Positions 1 through 8,823 of a DNA stretch of 64,000 bases are shown here, piece after piece. Under the pieces are notes generated by a model. It was not told the DNA's origin and made no database searches. It was given only the letters and a program-made list of their open reading frames with translations. The position numbers were made by a program, and so were the translations under genes. The stretch is from the NCBI GenBank assembly GCA_023401925.1, contig JAEXDA010000019.1, forward strand, positions 1-64,000. The letters run 5' to 3'. The stretch comes from Bacillota bacterium (GTDB taxonomy: Bacteria; Bacillota; UBA4882; UBA8346). Each line of letters begins with the position of its first letter. Positions within the stretch are counted from its first letter, which is position 1.

Positions 1-149
1 GCGTCAAAAGCAAGCAGTACTAGGAACGATTGAACGAGAACCGGAGGTGTACGCGCCTTCTGCGAAGGCGAGATGTACACCGAGGATCGGAGTGATTGAG
101 TAACGACGTAATGCGCAGCTTTTCACGCCGCACCCAACCAAACCGGCAA
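1..149. repeat. Dispersed structured ~190-bp repeat, copy C (cut by window edge)
   Basis: Near-identical to the copy at 31023-31212, in the same orientation; the left arm lies before the window. The right end (118-149) carries the inner arm gcttttcacgccgc followed by the terminal arm acccaaccaaaccggcaa. Similarity to the other copy continues about 65 bp further, to about 212, just before the FAD oxidoreductase stop. Position 2 is C and position 127 is G where the other copy has T (31065) and A (31190), a compensatory change in the predicted stem. Confidence 0.85.
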
Positions 150-205
150 TTCTCTCATACTATCGATCCTCTTTTCTTTATCTTCTTCCTGAGTTACCTT
201 TATAA

Positions 206-1555
206 TCAGATATCCAAATAAGCTCCCTGTTTTTTTAAAACGCTCTGCAATTCAGAAATATTTACTTCTCTGGTGGATACTTTATCCTTTACTGCCAGAG
301 CTGCGGCCACGCCACCGGCATGTCCAATCGCTCCGGCGGTGGGAGACAGCCTAATCGCCGACTGGGCCTCAAAAGTGGCGGCAATCGGTCTCCCGACCGT
401 AACCAGATTGTCTATTTGTCCATTTACCAGCGACCTGTAAGGAATGGTATAAAATTGGCCCGCTTGAAGATGGATTGACTGGGTGCCCTCGCCACCGGGG
501 TTATGAATATCGAGGGGATATCCCGAATGGGCGATTCCATCGGCGAACTTTTTACAGGAGAGCAAATCCTGGGCTGTTATTGTGTACAGGCCTTTAATCT
601 GTCTGGAACTCCTTACCCCAATCCCCGGCCCGGAACAAACCATTCGGGCCTTTTGAAAACCCTGAATTCTATTCTTTAGGAACAGCTCCAATTCCCTGGC
701 CTGTCTCCTGCCTTCTATCTCCGCCCGGCTATAGCTCCAAGCATCCGTACTGTCGAATCCGATCACCCTTGAGGTATTAATAATGACTTCGCCGGGATTA
801 CTGGTTTCAAAAAACAACAGTTCTTCCCTGGGGAACGTGATTTCTCCGCTTGCCCGCGCCGCTTTTACCGAATTGACAAAACCGCCGATGGATAACCGGG
901 GCGCCTGGTCGATGATGGAGGTGTTCCCTTTTAAACGGGGAAATTCATCCGGATTGGCTTTGATGTATGCTTTTACTTCTGCGATGTTTACATGAGTCAT
1001 CCGGAGTTTCATGGTCATCGGTTGAGCCGCTCCGTCCGTTTCGCGGCCCTTGACACATTCAACACCGGCCATAGCCGAAAGATCGGCGTCGCCTGTGGCA
1101 TCGACAAACACTTTCGCCGCCAATTCGCTTAACCCGTTTTTATTGCATAAAGTAATCTGTTTGATTTCACCGCCAGCCGTTTTCGCCCCCGCCAGCATGG
1201 TATGATACAAAATCTCCCCGCCGCTTTCCAGCACCATGATTTCCAGCTCCCGTTTCATTCCTTCAAGATCAAAAGGAGTAACGGTATCAGTAAATCCGGT
1301 GGTGTCAAAGATATGCCCGACCGACTTATCTTTATCCACCAAGCGATCAATCAGTTCCCCGGTGACCCCCCGGATTACTTGTTGGTCTCCGGCATGAAAT
1401 GTCATCATGGGTCCGACACCGGCCGCAGTCAGCATTCCACCCAGAAAACCGTATGATTCGATGAGTAAGATTTTAACCCCGCAACGGGCAGCGGCTACGG
1501 CCGCCATGGTTCCGGAGATTCCCCCTCCAACAATCGCCACATCATAAACAACCAT
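206..1555 (-). CDS. FAD-dependent oxidoreductase (FAD_oxidored family)
   Basis: A 449-residue soluble flavoprotein. The N terminus carries the dinucleotide-binding motif GGGISG at residues 10-15 after a short beta strand, and the acidic residue E33 that should hold the ribose follows. A second FAD-contact segment (VDATGDADLSAMAG) lies near residue 150 and the C terminus has the usual small-residue helix. The family contains many uncharacterised oxidoreductases, several linked to carbohydrate use, so the substrate is unknown. The ATG follows GAGGGG. It lies 188 bp downstream of a YesN-like response regulator on the same strand and may be that system's output gene. No signal peptide is visible, so it is probably cytoplasmic. 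Confidence 0.85.
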   Translation of the reverse strand: MVVYDVAIVGGGISGTMAAVAAARCGVKILLIESYGFLGGMLTAAGVGPMMTFHAGDQQVIRGVTGELIDRLVDKDKSVGHIFDTTGFTDTVTPFDLEGMKRELEIMVLESGGEILYHTMLAGAKTAGGEIKQITLCNKNGLSELAAKVFVDATGDADLSAMAGVECVKGRETDGAAQPMTMKLRMTHVNIAEVKAYIKANPDEFPRLKGNTSIIDQAPRLSIGGFVNSVKAARASGEITFPREELLFFETSNPGEVIINTSRVIGFDSTDAWSYSRAEIEGRRQARELELFLKNRIQGFQKARMVCSGPGIGVRSSRQIKGLYTITAQDLLSCKKFADGIAHSGYPLDIHNPGGEGTQSIHLQAGQFYTIPYRSLVNGQIDNLVTVGRPIAATFEAQSAIRLSPTAGAIGHAGGVAAALAVKDKVSTREVNISELQSVLKKQGAYLDI

Positions 1556-1743
1556 TTTCTAATCCCCCTCTGCAAAGACTTTAACCAATCTCCCAAAACT
1601 GTTTAATAATTTTTTGAGTAAAATTTTGAATGTCCAAAAGAAGGCTTACCATAAAAAAAAATCATTGCCTTTCATCATTATAGCGGCAATGAAGCAACAT
1701 TTTATTGTTTATTTCTACGGAAAACTTGCACGTTTTTATGAAT

Positions 1744-3345
1744 TCATAGGGGAATTTTTTGTAAATATTCTCTGTACTCCGAAGGCGTCATTCCGGTATA
1801 CTTTTTAAAAATCTTACTAAAGTACTGCGGGTTGTCATAGCCGACCTTCTCCCCGACTTCAAAGGCTTTAGCGTCCTTTTCTCCCAATAATTGTTTTGCC
1901 TTTTGCAGTCGTAATGAAGTCAAGTATTCCAGAAAACTTTCTCCGACTTCGGTACGAAATAAGTTACTGAAATAGTTCGGACTCATAAAAACCGTTTCCG
2001 CTATTTTATGGAGGGTCAAATCCTCGTGATAATGTTCGGCTATGAACTGTTTAGCCTGTTCAATCACTCGCTTGTTTTTGAGAATTTTATTATGGAGGAT
2101 ATAAACGGCCATTTTTTCAAATATCGCAACCACCCATTGCCTGGCTTCGGTGAAATCCCGCTGTTTTTTAATTTCTTCATGGAAACGGACCTCTTTCCCG
2201 AACAGGTCCGCCGGATTGATATTAAACTCATGCAGCACCCGGAAGGCACTGCTTATGAGATCGCCGCAAATCTGCCGGAAGTGGGTAACCCGGATGCTCC
2301 GGCATTCACGGATCTGCTCGAAAATCCTATCGAGGGTATCCAAAACCAATTGTTTGTCGGCTACTCTCAGCGCCGAGAATAATCTATGTTCATCCTCGGC
2401 AGGGATTTGAAAGGTAACTCCCATTTTACCGACAATTTCCTCAAATAAAATGAAGCTGCTCTTTCCGGTAAACAATGTATACTCCAGCGCCGTTTTGGCT
2501 TGTTCATAACATAAACTTACCCTGGCTTCTCCGGAGCCAACATTACTAAGGCCTATCCTGAGAGAAATATCAAGGCTGCAATCAACCCGTTTGGAAACCG
2601 ATTGGCATTGGGCTATGAATCGACGCCGGTTTTCAATTTCGCTTCCATCAGGGTCACAATGATAAATCCAAACCAACTCTTCCGAATGACTCTCAAAACA
2701 CGTTCCCTGATTGTCCAGTTCCGCTTCGGCGATCTCAAGCACCCGTGACCTTAAAAGTCGGCTCTGTTCCCCGGAGAATTCTTCGTTTAACAGGGTAATT
2801 TCATCCATCTCAGCTACCGCCATGATCAAAGAATCAGCCAATGTGGTTCCAGCCAGATTTAATTCATGATAAATATCGGCCAATCGCTCTCTTTTCAAAA
2901 GCAACTCGGTAAGATACCGATTTCTCAATAACAGCAGGCTTTTATCGAATTGACGTTCCTTTTGCCGATCTTTTTCAATGGCGATGACAGCTTTATGAAG
3001 AACTGCGGTTAATTCTGCAATATCAGCCGTTTTCAATAAGTAATCAAACGCCCCCAGTTTCAGCGCGGACCGGGCATAACCAAAATCTTCATAACCGCTC
3101 AAAATAATTACTTTTACGCCGGTTCCGGCCTGTACAACCCGGCCTAAAAGTTCCAGGCCGTCCACAACCGGCATCCGAATGTCGGTTAATATGATATCGG
3201 GATGAAATTGCTCAAACAGCGCCAGCCCTTCCCCTCCGTTAGCCGCGGTTTTTACTTGGCTAATCGCTAAATCGGTCCAAGGAATGGTATTGAAGATCCC
3301 CATCCGGATGATTTCCTCATCGTCAACTATCAAAAGCTTATACAT
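1744..3345 (-). CDS. YesN-like response regulator (REC plus AraC-type HTH)
   Basis: A 533-residue transcription regulator. The receiver domain covers residues 1-120 with acidic pair D8/D9 and phosphoacceptor D55 in TDIRMP. A long middle region is followed by a C-terminal AraC-type double helix-turn-helix over about the last 100 residues (VGYDNPQYFSKIFKKYTGMT is diagnostic). The ATG at 3345 follows GAGGGAGAG and lies inside the end of the kinase gene, sharing ATGTATAA, so the two are translationally coupled. A start 23 codons upstream is possible but has no ribosome site and would precede the receiver fold. Partner of the kinase at 3338-5107; sugar-linked control is usual for this class but unproven here. 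Confidence 0.92.
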   Translation of the reverse strand: MYKLLIVDDEEIIRMGIFNTIPWTDLAISQVKTAANGGEGLALFEQFHPDIILTDIRMPVVDGLELLGRVVQAGTGVKVIILSGYEDFGYARSALKLGAFDYLLKTADIAELTAVLHKAVIAIEKDRQKERQFDKSLLLLRNRYLTELLLKRERLADIYHELNLAGTTLADSLIMAVAEMDEITLLNEEFSGEQSRLLRSRVLEIAEAELDNQGTCFESHSEELVWIYHCDPDGSEIENRRRFIAQCQSVSKRVDCSLDISLRIGLSNVGSGEARVSLCYEQAKTALEYTLFTGKSSFILFEEIVGKMGVTFQIPAEDEHRLFSALRVADKQLVLDTLDRIFEQIRECRSIRVTHFRQICGDLISSAFRVLHEFNINPADLFGKEVRFHEEIKKQRDFTEARQWVVAIFEKMAVYILHNKILKNKRVIEQAKQFIAEHYHEDLTLHKIAETVFMSPNYFSNLFRTEVGESFLEYLTSLRLQKAKQLLGEKDAKAFEVGEKVGYDNPQYFSKIFKKYTGMTPSEYREYLQKIPL

Positions 3346-5107
3346 GTTCCTCTCCCTCCGGCCAGCTTCTGACGGGTATCGAAATCTCAAAAACAGTTTC
3401 CTGATTCGGAACACTCGTGCAGCTTAGGGAATAGTCGTCCCCAAAGTAAAGGCTCAGCCGCTGCTGAAGATTTTGCAACCCGTAACCGCTGTTTATTATT
3501 TTGGGCAAGCCATCCTCATCCAAATTGGCAATTCCTGAGCCATTATCGAGGACCCGGAAGGTAATCCCCTCCCCGGCCTTGAATACGGAGACTTTGATCA
3601 AACCCGGTACCGGCAATCCCTCAATCCCATGAACCAGGGAATTTTCCACCAACGGTTGCAAGATCAGTTTAATGGTCTGATATTGGAGTATCTCCGGATC
3701 GACCTGGATATGATATTCAAACTTATTCCCAAAACGCATCTTTTGAATACTCAGATAACATCTAACATGCTCTACTTCCTTTTCAACCGTAGTGAATTCT
3801 TTTCCCTTATTCAATCCCAGCCTGAAAAAGTTGGAAAGCGCGACTGCCATTTGCCCGACTTTATGGTTTCCTTCCGCCATCGCCAGCCAATACATGGAGG
3901 CCAGAGTATTATACAAAAAATGAGGGTTGATATGGGCCTCCAAGGCGCTTATCTGAGCTTTCACCTTATGTTGTTGTTCTTCCTCCACCATTTGCATCAA
4001 TTTTTCGATATTTCCCATCATCTGATTAAAGGAAACGCCCAAATCGCCAATCTCATCCTGGTATAACACATTGAATCTAACTTTCATATCGCCGGTGGCG
4101 CCCTGCCTCATGAGCTGATTCAATTTCCGAACCGGATTCAAGATCCCCCTGGCGATAAAGAATGACAGAATGAGCACCAATACAAAACATGCCAGAAAAA
4201 TAATGATGGTGACGTTACGCAAAGTGCTGGCTTCGGCGATTAGTCGCCGATAGGGTATGATGGCAACCAGTTTCCAGCCGGTAACGAAAAAAGTATTATA
4301 CACCACAAATAATTTGGGCTGCCTCTTATGGGTGACAAAACTCCCGCTTTCACTCCGGCTCACCCGTTTCAAAATTTCCGGATCCTTAATTTTCTTTCCC
4401 ATCCATGCAATTTCAGGATGATAAATAAAGCGTCCCTCTTCATTGATTAAATACAACAGGGTATTTTTGTGATGGGTCAACCTGTCGGCGATATTCCTTA
4501 AGATATTTTGATTGACGTGGATTACGACGACGCCCAAATTCCCCCGGTCCATATCATAAAGTTTGCGTGTCAAGACAAAAACGTTTTGCCCCAAGACATT
4601 TTGGGGAGGCCACCATTTATAGTTATTGTATTCGGATAGAGTTTCCCGGTAAATTGCTGATTTTTTATAGTTAGCCCGGTATTCCGGGGTCAAAAAACTA
4701 ATGCCGTAGTTCCCGGTAACATCGCCTACTGCATAAATCGTATTGTTTTTGGAAGACAGAATGTAAATACTGGTGATGAAATCATTGCTAAACTTAATAC
4801 TCTTAAGGATTGAAATGATCTTCAGATGATTTTCATTTTTATCCTCGATTGTTTCCGCTCTTTCCTGCGCCAAGATTTCCTTGAGGGGATCGCTGTTTAA
4901 TACCATTTTGCTGATATCGTCAATATCCTTGAAGTTCAAAAAGATATTGATGTTAATTTCATTAGTGATATCACTGGTATATTGACTTACGATATCTTGG
5001 ATGGTGCCCGCGGACTTATAATACGAAAAAAGGCCCAACGCTAATAAGGGAATCAAAGAAATTAAAGTGAAAGAGAAAGCGATTCGAAATTGCAATCCCC
5101 GGTTCAT
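3338..5107 (-). CDS. YesM-like sensor histidine kinase
   Basis: A 589-residue membrane kinase. A transmembrane helix near residues 7-27, an extracytoplasmic Cache-like sensor to about 295, a second helix at about 298-319 and a HAMP linker come before the His_kinase (PF06580) box AHINPHFLYNTL with phosphoacceptor H396. The ATPase domain (PLVENSLVHGIEG) is C-terminal. ATG 5107 has GAGGGA at good spacing; an alternative ATG at 5179 would add 24 polar residues with a poorer ribosome site. It overlaps the response regulator by 8 bp. Extracytoplasmic sensing suggests control by a sugar or binding protein, but the ligand cannot be read from sequence. Confidence 0.9.
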   Translation of the reverse strand: MNRGLQFRIAFSFTLISLIPLLALGLFSYYKSAGTIQDIVSQYTSDITNEININIFLNFKDIDDISKMVLNSDPLKEILAQERAETIEDKNENHLKIISILKSIKFSNDFITSIYILSSKNNTIYAVGDVTGNYGISFLTPEYRANYKKSAIYRETLSEYNNYKWWPPQNVLGQNVFVLTRKLYDMDRGNLGVVVIHVNQNILRNIADRLTHHKNTLLYLINEEGRFIYHPEIAWMGKKIKDPEILKRVSRSESGSFVTHKRQPKLFVVYNTFFVTGWKLVAIIPYRRLIAEASTLRNVTIIIFLACFVLVLILSFFIARGILNPVRKLNQLMRQGATGDMKVRFNVLYQDEIGDLGVSFNQMMGNIEKLMQMVEEEQQHKVKAQISALEAHINPHFLYNTLASMYWLAMAEGNHKVGQMAVALSNFFRLGLNKGKEFTTVEKEVEHVRCYLSIQKMRFGNKFEYHIQVDPEILQYQTIKLILQPLVENSLVHGIEGLPVPGLIKVSVFKAGEGITFRVLDNGSGIANLDEDGLPKIINSGYGLQNLQQRLSLYFGDDYSLSCTSVPNQETVFEISIPVRSWPEGEEHV

Positions 5108-5473
5108 GAAGATTCCCTCGACGAGTTTGCCCCATGAGGTTTTCGGATTTGAGTTCCATTGATGAAGCCGCATTTTCATGGTTTAAGGACTTCCAAAATT
5201 TTTACCCCTTTTTTACATACCTTTTACATTGAAAATAATTCGTCAATGATGACTCAAAACCTACTTGCCTCTTAAAAAATGAATTCTGAGTTAACGGTAC
5301 ATTACGTCTCCATTCGTAAAAGAAATGAGCACTGTATGGTATAATAAAATTCTCAAGCTTTTGATAGAAAGGCCGAAACGGCATAATCCGGGGGTTGATC
5401 TTGGCCTGGAAAAAACGGGGTAATTTACAGATCTTGAAACCATTGCAAAAAAACTATTTTGACGGAGGAAAAA

Positions 5474-6121
5474 ATGAAACTGAAACTGCGCGATCCGGTC
5501 AGCGGCTTGACCCATCTTTTTGGAATGTTTCTTTCCATTGCCGGCCTGGTGCTAATGGTATACTATGCCGCCATGATCGGCACCGCATGGCATGTGGTTT
5601 CCTTCAGCATTTTCGGCGCCAGTCTGATCCTGCTCTATGCGGCCAGCGCTTTTTATCACATGTTGCCGGTGCCGGAAAAATGGCAAAAAATCCTGCAGAA
5701 TATCGACCACATGATGATTTATATTTTGATAGCCGGTACTTATACTCCCATTTGCCTGGTTCCCTTGCGGGGCGCTTGGGGGTGGAGCTTATTCGGGGTG
5801 ATTTGGGGCTGCGCCCTTTTGGGTGTTATCTTCCATACTTTCTATAAAGCGCCCCGTTGGCTCTCCACTTCCATTTATGCGCTCATGGGCTGGCTGGTGG
5901 TGGTAGCTTTCTGGCCGCTGGTCAAAAACGTTCCTCTTGGCGGAATTCTGTGGCTCATTGCCGGAGGGGTTTTTTACAGCGTCGGCGCCGTGATTTACGC
6001 TTTAAAATGGCCGCTCAAAAATGCCAAATGGTTCGGCTTCCATGAAATCTTTCATCTGTTGGTGATGGCCGGAAGCTTTTGCCACTTTTGGCTGGTATTT
6101 AAATACCTAATTCATCTGTAA
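5474..6121 (+). CDS. Hemolysin III / PAQR-family membrane protein
   Basis: A 215-residue protein with about seven hydrophobic helices. It holds the family metal-ligand pattern: AASAFYHM near residue 58, the helix DHMMIYILIAGTYTP, and HEIFHLLVMAGSFCHF near the C terminus. The fold is that of progestin/adipoQ receptors with a predicted zinc site; bacterial members have been called hemolysins, but their native role is poorly known. The ATG at 5474 follows GGAGG; an in-frame TTG at 5459 would place that site inside the gene. It is monocistronic, between the kinase promoter and the palindrome array that starts 3 bp after its stop. Confidence 0.9.
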   Translation: MKLKLRDPVSGLTHLFGMFLSIAGLVLMVYYAAMIGTAWHVVSFSIFGASLILLYAASAFYHMLPVPEKWQKILQNIDHMMIYILIAGTYTPICLVPLRGAWGWSLFGVIWGCALLGVIFHTFYKAPRWLSTSIYALMGWLVVVAFWPLVKNVPLGGILWLIAGGVFYSVGAVIYALKWPLKNAKWFGFHEIFHLLVMAGSFCHFWLVFKYLIHL

Positions 6122-6123
6122 CC

Positions 6124-6347
6124 ACTTTCCGGAGAGTGATTTTCATTCTCCGAAGAATCTCCGTTACTCTCCGGAAAGTCATTTTTATTCTCCCAAGAAT
6201 CTCCGTTATTCTCCGGAGAGTCATGTTTATTCTCCCGAGAATGATTTTCATTCTCCGAAGAATCTCCGTCACTCTCCGGAGAGTCATTTTTATTCTCCCG
6301 AGAATAATCTTCATTCTCCGAAGAATATCTGCCACTCTCCGGAGAGT
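6124..6347. repeat. Array of eleven 14-bp palindromes at exact 21-bp spacing
   Basis: Palindromes begin at 6124, 6145, 6166, 6187, 6208, 6229, 6250, 6271, 6292, 6313 and 6334, each 14 bp with a 7-bp spacer. Three forms recur: actctccggagagt, attctccgaagaat and attctcccgagaat. The array fills the whole space between the convergent hemolysin III and HAD genes. 21 bp is two helical turns, so all units face the same side of the DNA. Because 21 is a multiple of three, several frames stay open and give artificial heptad peptides. Confidence 0.95.
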
Positions 6348-6367
6348 CATTTTTATTCTCCAAAAGT

Positions 6368-7081
6368 TTATTTTACGCTTTCCAACCCCTCTACAAACTT
6401 CAAGAAATCCGGATATTTGCCTTGATAGGTGCTTTGGATGGGCTCCCCGGTCCGGTGGATTAAATAATCGTTGATTAAGAAAGTCTTAAGCCCCAAAGTT
6501 CCCGCCACCAAGTCCTCCTGCACATCATTGCCGACCATCATGCATTCTTCCGGTTCTTTTCCGATTGCCTGCAAAATTTCCCGGTAGTAATGAATTTGCG
6601 GCTTACAATATTGGTTTTGTTCATAACAGGAAACATATTCAAAATCCCCGGGCTTAAAACCGGCCCATTCGATCCGGTGATATATCGCCTTCCGAGGAAA
6701 TAAAGGATTGGTGGCGATGACCAGACGGTAGCCTTTATCTTTTAAAAGGCGGACGCTCTTTTGCATTTCCAGGCTCTCCGCCACTGTCTCCCGGACCATT
6801 AAAAACCCTTGGTCGTAAAACTCGTCAAAACGTTGCTGATAAACCGGCAAATCTTCCGCCCGGACCAACTGTCCGAATTTTTCCATGAAGACTTCTTCGT
6901 TGCGGCGGGGTTCTAAATTATTGACCATCACCTCGGTGGCTGCCCAGATATATTTCACCAATAGTTTGGGATCAATCAAATCGTGAAATTTTTTCCCCAT
7001 CTCCTGAAAATATCTTTGGGTAAACTTGTCCAAATCAAGGGGTAGCAGGGTGCCGTCCAAATCAAAGAGAATCGTATCCAT
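6368..7081 (-). CDS. HAD-superfamily hydrolase
   Basis: A 237-residue soluble phosphatase-type protein. Motif I (LFDLDGTLL) with the nucleophilic Asp is at residues 5-13, a helical cap follows, motif II (IATNP) is in the middle, and motif IV (MVGNDVQEDLVAG) near residue 180 gives the Mg-binding acids. ATG 7081 has CTGGAGGT upstream; a longer frame to 7123 lacks support. Substrate is unknown; phosphoglycolate- or nucleotide-phosphatase-like activities are typical. It stands alone, convergent with the hemolysin III gene across the palindrome array. Confidence 0.88.
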   Translation of the reverse strand: MDTILFDLDGTLLPLDLDKFTQRYFQEMGKKFHDLIDPKLLVKYIWAATEVMVNNLEPRRNEEVFMEKFGQLVRAEDLPVYQQRFDEFYDQGFLMVRETVAESLEMQKSVRLLKDKGYRLVIATNPLFPRKAIYHRIEWAGFKPGDFEYVSCYEQNQYCKPQIHYYREILQAIGKEPEECMMVGNDVQEDLVAGTLGLKTFLINDYLIHRTGEPIQSTYQGKYPDFLKFVEGLESVK

Positions 7082-7185
7082 TATCAGGAACCTCCAGTAA
7101 TTTTCTTCACCAAATGAGAACATAAGTTTCTTTATTTCGTGAAATCCCCGGTCAACTCCTGCTCTTCATCCTTCAAAAATTGGGT

Positions 7186-8823
7186 CTAGCGCTCCTCTTC
7201 CCGATAGTCGAAAAATTCAAAATCGGCGCATTCTTGATGGAGCATGGCATCCACACATCCCATTCCAACGAATGTTCCGGTAAATTCACCCGCTTTGCAA
7301 AATTCATCCGAGAATTCGGAAGTATCATAAATATCTCCGATCCTTTGATATGCTTTGCCGTCCATTGACCAATAAAAGGTGGTATCCCGGGCCTGAATCT
7401 TAATCTTAAAATAAATGCCGCCCTTTTCAACCGGAACCTGCTCCGGCAACAGTTCGATCCGTTCCCCGCTTTTGACGCGCAGCAAATCGATGACTTCCCG
7501 ACTGGTTTTCTCACTATAGGTTTTGCGTAAGAGAATATAATCCATGTTATCGTAATAAATCATCAACCCCGCATAATGCTGATAAACCTGGGGCGCAAAA
7601 TCCATTTTTGTCTCCACGCTGACATGGAGCGAAGTGAGCTTGCGGGCAACGAGGCTGACTTTGTTGAGGGATGAAAAAGATTCTTGGCCGCGTATGCGCA
7701 AATAACCCGGACGTTCCCCCAAGGAACAGAAACTTTGGGAATCGATTCGCGGAGAATACAAGGAAACAGGCATCACCGGCCTATCAAACCGGTAATAGGT
7801 GTCTGCCACGGTTTCCTTCATTTCCGGCAGGGCACTAGATTCAAAATACTCTTGGGCAAGGTTGATAGCGCCGCTCATCCTAAGCCAGCCATCTTCGGTC
7901 CATACCATCTTCTGCATGCAGGTTTCCCTGCCGAGAGTGCACCGGAGTTCAGGCAAAAACGGTCTGCCGCAGTGATGAACCAGATACCATTCTCCCAGAC
8001 TGGTTTCGACAATACTTCCATGGCCGGATTTTTGCAGATAACTATGGGGATTAAAACGTTCCGGTTTCAGATAATCGTCATGATCCATTTCATCAAAATC
8101 AGCCGTTGAAGTAAGGATGGGATTATGGGGATCAGACTCATAGGGTCCAAAAATATCTTGCGAACGTCCTACCGTAACGGAATGTCCATACCCCGTTCCG
8201 CCTTCCGCACACATCAAATAGTAATAGCCATTCCTTTGATATAAATGGGGCCCTTCGATACAGCCGCGCCGGGTACCGCCCTCCCAAATCCGCTTGGGAA
8301 ATCCCAGGATTTCTTTTTTCCGCGGCTCATATTCCACCACGCAGATGCTTCCCGGTTTATGATAACCGTCCCGGGTCTCCCACTCTAACGAAACAACCCA
8401 TTTCCTTCCATTTTTATCGTGAAGTATGGATGGATCAAACCCTGCGGAATGTAAATACACGGGGGCGCTCCAGGGACCGCAGATGTCCGGCGCCGTAATC
8501 AGGTAATTATCCAGATCGAAATACCGGGCATTCATACTGTTCATAATGGTATACGCCAAATAAAACAAGCCGTCCTTTTCGCACCAGGTCAGGCAAGGCG
8601 CCCATACTCCTTTGGCCGAAGGCAGCCTTCTTAAGTCCGCGGATTGCTCGCTTTTTAGACAATGGGTGATTAAGTTCCAATTCTTCATATCCTTGGAATG
8701 ATAAACCGGTACGCCAGGAAACCACTCAAAAGAAGATACCGCAATATAATAGTCGTCGCCTCTCCGGCAAATGCTGGGATCCGGATTAAACCCGGGCAAA
8801 ATCGGATTATGAAGCTTTTTCAC
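7186..8823 (-). CDS. Glycoside hydrolase family 43 (beta-xylosidase/arabinofuranosidase type)
   Basis: A 545-residue enzyme. The five-bladed propeller has the catalytic base D15 (NPILPGFNPDPS), the pKa-modulating D130 (AGFDPSILHD) and the acid E190 (RGCIEGPHLY). The last ~200 residues form a beta-sandwich typical of xylosidase-type GH43 enzymes. There is no signal peptide, so it acts on imported oligosaccharides. The start is a GTG at 8823 preceded by GGAGGA, overlapping the GH42 stop as GTGA, so the two are translationally coupled. Likely cleaves xylose or arabinose units from plant-derived oligosaccharides; exact specificity is not readable. Confidence 0.93.
   Translation of the reverse strand: MKKLHNPILPGFNPDPSICRRGDDYYIAVSSFEWFPGVPVYHSKDMKNWNLITHCLKSEQSADLRRLPSAKGVWAPCLTWCEKDGLFYLAYTIMNSMNARYFDLDNYLITAPDICGPWSAPVYLHSAGFDPSILHDKNGRKWVVSLEWETRDGYHKPGSICVVEYEPRKKEILGFPKRIWEGGTRRGCIEGPHLYQRNGYYYLMCAEGGTGYGHSVTVGRSQDIFGPYESDPHNPILTSTADFDEMDHDDYLKPERFNPHSYLQKSGHGSIVETSLGEWYLVHHCGRPFLPELRCTLGRETCMQKMVWTEDGWLRMSGAINLAQEYFESSALPEMKETVADTYYRFDRPVMPVSLYSPRIDSQSFCSLGERPGYLRIRGQESFSSLNKVSLVARKLTSLHVSVETKMDFAPQVYQHYAGLMIYYDNMDYILLRKTYSEKTSREVIDLLRVKSGERIELLPEQVPVEKGGIYFKIKIQARDTTFYWSMDGKAYQRIGDIYDTSEFSDEFCKAGEFTGTFVGMGCVDAMLHQECADFEFFDYREEER

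Noticed and set aside
5202..5384. Minus-strand frame of 60 residues before the kinase
   Set aside because: No ribosome site, no domain, and it covers the promoter region of the kinase and hemolysin III genes.
6124..6347. CRISPR array
   Set aside because: Repeats are 14 bp, palindromic and with 7-bp spacers; no cas genes, and spacers are nearly constant.
6099..6363. Heptad-repeat proteins of about 83 residues in several frames
   Set aside because: They arise because a 21-bp array without stops is open in many frames on both strands. No frame has a ribosome site, and the palindromic symmetry is a DNA property.
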